Source: JAMQKA01 sp033722415 (GTDB lineage: Bacteria > Bacteroidota > Rhodothermia > Balneolales > Balneolaceae). From it: a stretch of DNA of 13,679 bases. Within the stretch, counting starts at the first letter, position 1, and each line of letters begins with the position of its first letter. A program made the position numbers and the translations under genes. Below are positions 7,554 through 13,679 of the stretch, one piece after another. The notes beneath the pieces are model-generated. The model searched no databases. It saw only the letters and a list, made by a program, of their open reading frames with translations, and was not told the origin of the DNA. The stretch covers positions 1-13,679 of the forward strand of contig JAWVZC010000079.1 of assembly GCA_033722415.1 (NCBI GenBank). The letters run 5' to 3'.

Positions 7554-7590
7554 GACGTATTAAATTATTCTTACGTCTTACGATTAAGAC
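7554..7590. promoter_or_regulatory. Overlapping inverted repeats ahead of the histidine kinase gene
   Basis: GACGTA (7554-7559) pairs with TACGTC (7572-7577) across 12 bases, and GTCTTA (7575-7580) pairs with TAAGAC (7585-7590) across CGAT. The two repeats share bases 7575-7577, so only one stem can form at a time in RNA. They lie in the 167-base spacer between the E1 stop codon and the kinase start at 7688. No strong T-run follows, so an operator is as likely as a terminator; chance is not excluded in such A/T-rich DNA. A TACAAT at about 7661-7666 could be a -10 box but has no partner -35. Confidence 0.3.
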
Positions 7591-7687
7591 TCGACCTTTT
7601 ACTACCTTTTCCCGGGGTATGCGACAATAATAATATCATCGAACATCATTTTTTGGGGATACAATAGAGTTTAATTATCCTGTTTGC

Positions 7688-9520
7688 ATGAAACTTAGCA
7701 CAAAACTGATACTGAGTTTTAGTTTTGTAGGATTGCTGCTGGCCGGAATCGGTGTATTTTCACAATACTATAGCCAGCAAATTAAAAACCAGCTGGTGGA
7801 AGAGAGCGAGAATGCCGTCCTGGAACTTACCTATTCCGGCGAAATGGGGCTCAAATTGTATCACAGTTTGCTAAATGCCCAGTACTTCCTGGACAAAAGG
7901 TATAACCAGAGCATACCGATCGATACCTCAAACTTCCAGATCAGGGCTTCAACGGCCAGCAGGAACGTTAAAAAATCACTGGATGATTTCAGCAGCCGGC
8001 TCGATTCAGCCCAGTTCATCCTGGAACAGCATGCCGCATCGTTCGATCAACATCATGAAAACCACCAGAAGCTGCTTGAGATACTGCAACAGCTGGAAGA
8101 AAGATTTAACATCTACCGATCGCTCATCAATCAGCTGTTTGAACTTGCTTCGGTAAGTTTCCAGGATGGCCGGGAGTTTCTGAGCGTTACGGTGGAACCC
8201 TATTTCCGCTCTAATATGATCCCGCTAATAGAGCAGGTTCGCAACCAGAGCAGGCAAAATATGGATGAGCAGATTGAGATACTCAACTCCCGGCTTGATT
8301 TTGCCAGCACCATGCTGGCCATAGCAACTGTGACCACGCTTTTAATTGCCGTCTTCCTGGCCATGTACCTGTATCGCTCTATTGCAACCCCGCTGCGCAG
8401 GCTCAGTGATTCCGCAAAACAGATTGGAGAAGGCAATCTTGATGAGCGAATACAGGTAAGTTCCAGCGATGAAATCGGGGAACTGGCCAGCGAATTTAAT
8501 CGCATGGCCGAAAATTTGAGCAAAATAACCTTCTCCAAGGAGTATGTCGATAATATCATCGAATCGATGGCAGATGCCCTTGTTGTTACCGACAGCGAGT
8601 ACCGTATCAAGCGGGTTAACACCGAGACCCGGCAGATGCTGGGATATCAGGAAAACGAGCTGCTGGGCGAACCGCTGGATATCCTTTTTTCGGATGTGGA
8701 TGAGCAGCAACTCCTTCAAATCAGGAATGACACGGCGATCGACAATTTTGAGCTGTCCTACCGCACAAGCGACGACCACGTTGTCCCCGTCAGTTTTTCA
8801 AAAGCGGTAATGCGCAATGCCGACGGCAGCATGAAGGGGCTGGTATGCCTGGCCAGTGATATCACCGATCGCAAAAAAGCGGAGGAGCAGGTCAAAAAAT
8901 CACTGAAAGAGAAGGAGATCCTCCTGGCCGAGATCCACCACCGCGTAAAAAACAACCTCGCGGTGATTTCCGGCATGCTGCAGATGCAGATATGGGAGAC
9001 GGAAAACGAGGCCGCGGAAACCGCCCTCAGGGACAGCCAGCTGCGGGTGCAATCGATCGCACTGGTCCACGAGAAGTTGTACCAGTCGGAAAACCTCTCC
9101 TATATCGAGTTTGACAAGTATATCCGCGATCTCCTGCAGGCGATCGGCAGTACCTATATGAATGATGAACGCGAGATCTCCATAACCACGGAACTGGATA
9201 CGATAGCCCTGAACATCAACCAGGCGATACCGTGTTCGCTGCTGATCAATGAACTGGTCGTCAACGCCTATAAACACGCATTTACACCAGATGGAGAGGG
9301 GCAAATTTCGATTGAAATGAAGAAGGAGAACGGGCACATCTGTGTGAATGTGCGGGACAACGGCAGCGGGTTTCCCGAGGAGTTTGCCGATGACTCCTCA
9401 GAAAGCCTGGGGATGTCTATCATCAATACACTCAGCAAGCAACTGAATGCTGATATCCGGATATTCAACAACCGGGGAGCCAACGTCCGGTTTCGTTTTA
9501 AACCGGAAGATGTATTCTGA
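7688..9520 (+). CDS. Membrane sensor histidine kinase, HAMP-PAS-HisKA_2-HATPase
   Basis: A 610-residue inner-membrane kinase. Transmembrane helix 1 is about 7-26; residues 28-205 form a mostly helical periplasmic sensor; helix 2 is about 207-229. A HAMP linker follows (about 230-283, with PLRRLSDSAKQIGEGNLDER and DEIGELASEFNRMAENL), then a PAS domain (about 286-397) ending in the typical DITDRKKAEE. The phosphorylation domain is of the HisKA_2 type: EIHHRVKNNLAVISGMLQMQ (415-434), where His418 (or His417) takes the phosphate. The ATPase part has the N box NELVVNAYKHAF (521-532), the G1 motif VRDNGSGF (555-562) and SLGMSIINTLSKQL (573-586). No receiver domain or regulator gene is adjacent, so the partner is unknown. 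The periplasmic signal is unknown too. The gene converges on the DNA repair gene with 14 bases between. Confidence 0.93.
   Translation: MKLSTKLILSFSFVGLLLAGIGVFSQYYSQQIKNQLVEESENAVLELTYSGEMGLKLYHSLLNAQYFLDKRYNQSIPIDTSNFQIRASTASRNVKKSLDDFSSRLDSAQFILEQHAASFDQHHENHQKLLEILQQLEERFNIYRSLINQLFELASVSFQDGREFLSVTVEPYFRSNMIPLIEQVRNQSRQNMDEQIEILNSRLDFASTMLAIATVTTLLIAVFLAMYLYRSIATPLRRLSDSAKQIGEGNLDERIQVSSSDEIGELASEFNRMAENLSKITFSKEYVDNIIESMADALVVTDSEYRIKRVNTETRQMLGYQENELLGEPLDILFSDVDEQQLLQIRNDTAIDNFELSYRTSDDHVVPVSFSKAVMRNADGSMKGLVCLASDITDRKKAEEQVKKSLKEKEILLAEIHHRVKNNLAVISGMLQMQIWETENEAAETALRDSQLRVQSIALVHEKLYQSENLSYIEFDKYIRDLLQAIGSTYMNDEREISITTELDTIALNINQAIPCSLLINELVVNAYKHAFTPDGEGQISIEMKKENGHICVNVRDNGSGFPEEFADDSSESLGMSIINTLSKQLNADIRIFNNRGANVRFRFKPEDVF
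9486..9507. repeat. Perfect 8-bp hairpin at the 3' end of the kinase gene
   Basis: TCCGGTTT (9486-9493) and AAACCGGA (9500-9507) are perfect inverted repeats around a 6-base loop. The hairpin is inside the last codons of the kinase, 11 bases before its stop, and about 27 bases past the stop of the convergent repair gene. Being symmetric it could slow or end transcripts arriving from either side, but no T-run follows on either strand. Confidence 0.45.
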
Positions 9521-9534
9521 GCTGGGCTCGGTGA

Positions 9535-10242
9535 TCAGGCATTTCCGTCGAGATACGATTTCCGTTTCGGTTCGGGAAATTTTTCAATGGCATAGCGGAG
9601 CAGCACGCGTGGAAATGTGCGGTAGTCATGCTTTTGCAAAAACGCTTCTTCTGCTGTCATATCACGTTTTCCGATTTCACGAAGGGTCCAGCCGACCGCC
9701 TTCTGTATCAAATCGTGATCATCATATAGAAGTAGCCGTGAAATTTCGAGCGCATCATCAACATCACCGTTCCCTATAAAGTGATGACAGCTCATAACAG
9801 CTACCCTTCGATGCCAGATGTTTTCCGATTTCGCCAGTTTAAAGAGTACCGACCGATCCCGTTTCTCCAGGTAGGGGCCCATGATTTTTGGGGCGGAACT
9901 GTCAACCAGATCCCAGTTGTTGACCCGGTCAAGGTGTTGGAGGTAGCATTGGTAGATCTCCTTCCTGACAGCGGAATTCGCTCGGCTGAACCGGTAGGCG
10001 AGTATAAAGAGTGCGGTTAGCCGTTCCTCGTGAAATTCCGATTGCAGTAATTTAGCCGTCTCTGGGATCGGCATCATACTGTTGGAGCGGGCTATTCTAC
10101 GCAGTTCCGGTACCCGAATGCCCAAAAATTGGTCTCCTTCCCCGTATTCACCCTTCCCGGTCTTGAAAAATCGCTGCGAATGTTCCGCGATATCCGGGTC
10201 TGCCAGTGATCTCAGCGTTTGTTTAACGAAAGAATGGGTCAT
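9535..10242 (-). CDS. alkD: AlkD-like DNA alkylation repair protein (HEAT-repeat glycosylase)
   Basis: A 235-residue all-helical protein of the AlkC/AlkD family, which removes bulky or positively charged alkylated bases (such as 3- and 7-methyl purines) from DNA. Family marks are YGEGDQFLGIRVPELRRIA (33-51), the DNA-binding NNWDLVDSSA (108-117) with Trp110 and Asp114 at the places of the catalytic-site Trp109 and Asp113 of Bacillus cereus AlkD, IWHRRVAVM (142-150) with a conserved Arg pair, and KAVGWTLREIGK (181-192). Near the C-terminus, FPRVLLRYAIEKFP (210-223) fits the family. The length is normal. The ATG at 10242 has no clear ribosome binding site. It lies 57 bases downstream of the sulfatase gene on the same strand, so read-through from that gene is possible, though the functions are unrelated. 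Confidence 0.93.
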   Translation of the reverse strand: MTHSFVKQTLRSLADPDIAEHSQRFFKTGKGEYGEGDQFLGIRVPELRRIARSNSMMPIPETAKLLQSEFHEERLTALFILAYRFSRANSAVRKEIYQCYLQHLDRVNNWDLVDSSAPKIMGPYLEKRDRSVLFKLAKSENIWHRRVAVMSCHHFIGNGDVDDALEISRLLLYDDHDLIQKAVGWTLREIGKRDMTAEEAFLQKHDYRTFPRVLLRYAIEKFPEPKRKSYLDGNA

Positions 10243-10299
10243 TGTGTGCCGTATCGGGATTTGACTCCGTTTGCAAATGCGACCTGGAACCGGATGTCG

Positions 10300-11694
10300 T
10301 TACTCTTCCGGGTTCAACGGGTAATCGATCCCCAGTTCTTTCCCTTTGTTAACCATATCCTGCTGAAGTTCCTCAACCACCTCGGGGAAATCTCCGGCCC
10401 GGTTGAACCGTTCGCCCGGATCGTTCTGCAGATCAAACAGCTGCGGCTGTTCTTCGACGGTACGTAGTTTCCATTTTCCTTTGCGCATCGCTTCCAGCCG
10501 GTCGCCAAGCAGGTAAAAATACTCGTTTCTTGGAGATGATTCCTCCTCTCCGGTCAGAAAAGGCATCAGGTTATACCCGTCAATCGGATGGTCGGGCAGC
10601 GTACCGCCCGCTGTCTCTATCAGGGTGCGGTAGATGTCCGGACTGGCGGCGAGATCGTCGGTTACCTGGCCGGCGGGAACCTGGGCAGGCCAGCGAATAA
10701 GAGCAGGCACCCGTGTTCCCCCTTCATAGGTAGTGGCTTTCGACTCCCTCAGCAGGCCGGTAGTTCCCTGGTGCCATGGCTTGTTTCCTTCTTGCAGCAT
10801 GCGGTCCGGAAGATTCAGCCAGGGACCGTTGTCGGAGGCAAAAAATACGATGGTATTTTCTGAAATTCCCTGCTGTTCCAGGGTTTCCATCACCTGTCCC
10901 ACGCTCCAGTCAATGGTTTCGATAACATCACCATATAGTCCTGCGTCCGATGATCCCCGGAACTGTTCGGTCGTGTGGATCGGCAGATGGGGCATGGCAT
11001 ATGCCAGGTACAGGAAAAAGGGATGTTCATCCCCGGAATTGGACGTGATGAAACGGACTGCTTCTTCGGTGTAACGAACAGTTATGGAATCCTGGTTGAT
11101 CGGGTGCTCCACCATTTCCGTACCCCGGTACAGGCCCAGCGGCTCTTCCGTTTGCACCCACGGTTTGCGGTAGTCGTTGGAGTAGGGCAGGCCAAACCAG
11201 GAATCGAACCCCTGGTTGGGCGGCAGGAATTTGTCCTGCATATAACCGAGGTGCCATTTCCCCACCATGCCGGTTGCGTAACCAGCCTGGTTCAGCGATT
11301 CGGCGAGTGTCAGTTCACTGTCGGGCAGCCCGCCGGTTCCGTCGGATCCCGTGCCACCCCCGAACTCAACCCGCGTCATGTACCGGCCGGTAAGCAGCTG
11401 GGTTCGGGAGGGAACGCACCAGGCTCCCGTCACAAAAGAGGTAAACCGAACACCTTCTTCGCCGATGCGGTCGATATTCGGGGTTCTTATGGTCGGGTGC
11501 CCGTAGCTGCTCAAATCGCCATAGCCCAGATCGTCCGCAAAAAGGATGATGATATTTGGCTGCGATGGTTCTGAATCCGTTTCCTGGTCCGGCTCTACGC
11601 AACCGGTTGCCGTGCACAATAGACTGAAAATGATTAGAAATAGGGCGGGCCGCCGCCATCCATTGGAAAATCCCATGTCATCCCTCATTGTCAT
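10300..11694 (-). CDS. Sulfatase (arylsulfatase A-like, formylglycine type), lipoprotein
   Basis: A 464-residue type I sulfatase that hydrolyses sulfate esters, probably on a glycan. The metal-binding Asp54-Asp55 lie in LFADDLGYGDLSS. The active-site motif CVPSR (93-97) fits C-x-P-S-R, in which Cys93 is converted to formylglycine by a maturase not seen in the window; LLTGRY follows. Further family motifs are GKWHLG (145-150), MPHLPIH (234-240), SDNGPW (287-292) and YEGGTRVPALIRWP (323-336). The N-terminus is hydrophobic (PALFLIIFSLLCTATGC) with a lipobox-like ATG-Cys32, so a membrane-anchored lipoprotein is likely. An internal ATG at 11676, preceded by GAGGGA, would give a more usual signal peptide and may be the true start. 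The gene is divergent from the GH127-like enzyme, suggesting shared use on a sulfated polysaccharide. Exact substrate and sulfatase subfamily are not determined. Confidence 0.93.
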   Translation of the reverse strand: MTMRDDMGFSNGWRRPALFLIIFSLLCTATGCVEPDQETDSEPSQPNIIILFADDLGYGDLSSYGHPTIRTPNIDRIGEEGVRFTSFVTGAWCVPSRTQLLTGRYMTRVEFGGGTGSDGTGGLPDSELTLAESLNQAGYATGMVGKWHLGYMQDKFLPPNQGFDSWFGLPYSNDYRKPWVQTEEPLGLYRGTEMVEHPINQDSITVRYTEEAVRFITSNSGDEHPFFLYLAYAMPHLPIHTTEQFRGSSDAGLYGDVIETIDWSVGQVMETLEQQGISENTIVFFASDNGPWLNLPDRMLQEGNKPWHQGTTGLLRESKATTYEGGTRVPALIRWPAQVPAGQVTDDLAASPDIYRTLIETAGGTLPDHPIDGYNLMPFLTGEEESSPRNEYFYLLGDRLEAMRKGKWKLRTVEEQPQLFDLQNDPGERFNRAGDFPEVVEELQQDMVNKGKELGIDYPLNPEE

Positions 11695-11954
11695 TTATTG
11701 GTTGATTTAGGTAGATGTTTCAGTATCGTATTTTATCTAAAATAGGCATTGAGTAGAAAATGGCAATAATAACCGGTTTGATAAGGCGCACACAAGGGGA
11801 TCCGCACCCTAAAACCATTGTGAAGTTGCGATATAACAGTTATCATCAATAATTAGAAGGCCTCCCGCAAAAAGATGAGAAAACCGGGAACAACCATGGG
11901 GGCGTCATTTTTCCGGGCATGGACTAGAGTACATTTTTAATTACCGGGTAAAAT
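11695..11954. promoter_or_regulatory. Divergent intergenic region between sulfatase and GH127-like genes
   Basis: This 260-base spacer should hold promoters for both enzymes. It contains a 16-base palindrome (11729-11744), a shorter one, ATAACAGTTAT (11833-11843), and TTACCGGGTAA (11941-11951), which ends just before the ATG at 11955 and could fold over the start. No exact TAnnTTTG element or clear sigma-70 pair was seen on either strand. Confidence 0.5.
11729..11744. promoter_or_regulatory. Perfect 16-base palindrome, candidate operator
   Basis: TATTTTA (11729-11735) and TAAAATA (11738-11744) are perfect inverted repeats separated by TC. The site is 35 bases upstream of the sulfatase ATG at 11694 and about 210 bases upstream of the glycosidase, so it is best placed to control the sulfatase. 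It is A/T-rich, so chance occurrence is possible. Binding protein unknown. Confidence 0.35.
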
Positions 11955-13679
11955 ATGATGAACAGGCTTGGCATACTGTTAATGGTTCTTTTGCTGGGCT
12001 CCTGCTGGCAATCTGAGACTGACAACTGTAGTGGTAATGATTTCTACATTTCGAACCGGGCACCCCTTGTGCAGCAGCCCTACATGGAGCTGCCGATCGG
12101 GGCTATTGAGCCGAAGGGCTGGCTGCTGGATCAGCTCAGGCGGCAGCGTGAGGGGCTGACCGGCTACCTTGATGAGGTCTACCCGCAGGTGGTGGGCGAA
12201 TCGAACGGTTGGCTCGGCGGGGACGGCGACGGCTGGGAACGAGGGCCCTACTGGATGGACGGGCTGGTGCCGCTGGCCTACATCCTGGATGACGAGAAGC
12301 TGAAGAAAAAAGCTAGAACGTGGGTGGAATGGAGCCTGCAAAACCAGCCGGAGGACGGCTATTTCGGTCCCATTCCGTTTGAGGGGGATCCGCCGGTGGA
12401 TATCCAGGGCGTGCAGGAGGGCCCCCGCCGCGACTGGTGGCCCAAGATGGTGATGTTGAAAGTGCTCAAGCAGTATTATATGGCCACCGAAGATGAACGC
12501 GTACTGGAGCTGATGACCGGCTATTTCCGCTACCAGCTGGACCATCTGCCGCAGCAGCCGCTCGACCACTGGTCCTACTGGGGCAACCGCCGCGGAGGCG
12601 ACAACCTGGCGATCGTCTACTGGCTTTACAACCGTACCGGCGATGAGTTCTTGCTGGAGCTGGGCGACTTGATCCATGACCAGACGTTCGACTGGAAAAC
12701 CGTGTTTGCCGGCGACAGCGTCGCACAACTTAACCCGGTTCCCGACCTGCACACCGTGAATGTGGCGATGGGCCTGAAAACCCCGGGCATCTACTACAAG
12801 AAGAACCGTGATCCGGGGAATATCCAGGCCATAAAAGAGGGACTGGGCGACCTGAAGGAGGTGCATGGGTTTGTATCCGGCCTGTTCGGAGCGGACGAGA
12901 ACCTGCACGGCAACGATCCCACCCAGGGCACCGAGCTCTGCACGGTGGTGGAGATGATGTACTCATTCGAGCACCTGGCCAAAATTACCGGCGATACCTA
13001 TTTTGCCGATTATCTCGAAAAACTGGCCTACAACGCCCTGCCTACCCAGCACAATGACGACTACAGCCGCCGGCAGTACTTCCAGCAGGCCAACCAGGTG
13101 GAGATCACCCACCAGGTACGCAACTTCTTCAACGACGCCAACGCACAGCTCTGTTACGGGGTGCTGACCGGCTATCCCTGCTGCACCACAAACATGCACC
13201 AGGGGTGGCCCAAGCTGGTTCAAAACCTGTGGTACGCTACCGAAGATAACGGGCTGGCGGCCATGATCTATACCTCCAGCGAGGTGACCGCCCGGGTGGG
13301 AGACGGTACCGAGGTGACGATCACCGAAGAGACTGATTACCCGTTCCGGGAGAGGATTAATTTTACGATCTCAACGCCTGAACAAGTTCAGTTCCCGCTG
13401 GAGCTGCGGATTCCCGGATGGGCGAAGCAGTACCGGGTGGCTATAAACGGGGAGCAGTGGCAGCAGGATACCGGTGGCGGAAAGATGATCACCATCGACC
13501 GGAGATGGGCGGACGGGGAGAGGGTGAGCCTGACCCTGCCGATGGATATGCGCATCAGCCGCTGGGCGGAGATGTCGGCGGGCATTGAACGCGGTCCGCT
13601 GGTCTATGCCCTGAAGATAGGCGAGCGGTGGGAGGAGAATCCCCCGGATGAAAATACATGGCGCATCACACACAGCTAC
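11955..13679 (+). CDS. GH127-type (DUF1680) glycosidase lipoprotein, beta-L-arabinofuranosidase-like, 3' end cut off
   Basis: The frame runs open for 575 codons to the right edge. It begins MMNRLGILLMVLLLGSC, a signal peptide with a good lipobox and lipidated Cys17, so the enzyme is membrane-anchored. The N-terminal two-thirds is an (alpha/alpha) barrel-like region (WERGPYWMDGLVPLAY at about 94-109; PRRDWWPKMVMLKVLKQYYM at about 157-176). Four zinc ligands match those of the Bifidobacterium HypBA1 enzyme: Glu327 and Cys329 (GTELCTVVE) and Cys409-Cys410 (PCCTTN, usually CCPPN), one of which serves as nucleophile in that family. Glu315 (ADENL) may be the general acid/base. Beta-sandwich sequence follows (LELRIPGWAKQYRVAINGEQ; GIERGPLVYALK). 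The family removes beta-L-arabinofuranose and related residues from glycans. The two ATGs at 11955 and 11958 both fit. Family fairly sure, substrate not. Confidence 0.88.
   Translation, partial: MMNRLGILLMVLLLGSCWQSETDNCSGNDFYISNRAPLVQQPYMELPIGAIEPKGWLLDQLRRQREGLTGYLDEVYPQVVGESNGWLGGDGDGWERGPYWMDGLVPLAYILDDEKLKKKARTWVEWSLQNQPEDGYFGPIPFEGDPPVDIQGVQEGPRRDWWPKMVMLKVLKQYYMATEDERVLELMTGYFRYQLDHLPQQPLDHWSYWGNRRGGDNLAIVYWLYNRTGDEFLLELGDLIHDQTFDWKTVFAGDSVAQLNPVPDLHTVNVAMGLKTPGIYYKKNRDPGNIQAIKEGLGDLKEVHGFVSGLFGADENLHGNDPTQGTELCTVVEMMYSFEHLAKITGDTYFADYLEKLAYNALPTQHNDDYSRRQYFQQANQVEITHQVRNFFNDANAQLCYGVLTGYPCCTTNMHQGWPKLVQNLWYATEDNGLAAMIYTSSEVTARVGDGTEVTITEETDYPFRERINFTISTPEQVQFPLELRIPGWAKQYRVAINGEQWQQDTGGGKMITIDRRWADGERVSLTLPMDMRISRWAEMSAGIERGPLVYALKIGERWEENPPDENTWRITHSY

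Noticed and set aside
11979..12908. Long open frame (309 codons) on the minus strand
   Set aside because: It lies fully antisense to the GH127-like gene, which has a lipoprotein signal and family motifs. The minus frame shows no domain, no signal and low-complexity Gln/His/Val/Leu content, as expected for the mirror of GC-rich codons.
1..13679. Mobile element, CRISPR array, tRNA or rRNA, phage or defence genes
   Set aside because: No transposase, integrase or terminal repeats, no regularly spaced direct repeats, no cloverleaf or rRNA-like sequence, and no defence-family proteins were seen.

Overview
The window looks like a stretch of chromosome from a Gram-negative bacterium of the Bacteroidota/Balneolota/Rhodothermota group. 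Four things point that way, none of them decisive: most start codons follow A/T-rich leaders with no clear Shine-Dalgarno sequence; an exact match to the Bacteroidota -7 promoter element (TAnnTTTG) lies ahead of one gene; the E1 alpha and beta subunits are fused in one reading frame; and an outer-membrane-type lipoprotein glycosidase is paired with a sulfatase lipoprotein. Base composition is moderately GC-rich throughout. I see no tRNA, rRNA, CRISPR array, transposase or phage gene.

Layout. Bases 1-779 hold the 3' part of a HlyD-type membrane fusion protein whose frame is broken by one in-frame TAG at 330-332. A NAD-dependent sirtuin deacylase (878-1573) and an SGNH/GDSL hydrolase (1640-2548) follow on the + strand. 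The hydrolase converges, with 7 bases between, on a secreted glycine-rich protein of unknown function (3239-2556, minus). Next upstream of that on the minus strand is a short-chain dehydrogenase (4107-3418).

From a divergent intergenic region (4108-4268) a two-gene + strand unit starts: a HisC-family aminotransferase (4269-5399) and, 12 bases on, a fused 2-oxoacid dehydrogenase E1 alpha-beta protein (5412-7520). A membrane sensor histidine kinase of the HisKA_2 type (7688-9520) follows after a spacer with overlapping inverted repeats, and it has no response regulator beside it. It converges on an AlkD-like DNA alkylation repair protein (10242-9535, minus), which lies 57 bases downstream of a sulfatase lipoprotein gene (11694-10300, minus). 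Across a 260-base divergent spacer with a perfect 16-base palindrome is a GH127-type (DUF1680) glycosidase lipoprotein (11955 to the window edge, +).

How they work together. Most of the window is ordinary metabolism, stress and repair. The clearest functional group is at the right end. The sulfatase and the GH127-like enzyme both carry lipoprotein signals and are transcribed divergently, which suggests the edge of a gene cluster for breaking down a sulfated or arabinose-containing polysaccharide. The aminotransferase-E1 pair could link amino-acid transamination to oxidative decarboxylation of the 2-oxo acid, but this rests on adjacency alone. I found no convincing new multi-gene system. The most useful leads are residue-level oddities: a stop codon inside a HlyD frame, a sirtuin with no cysteine, and an SGNH enzyme lacking the block III asparagine.
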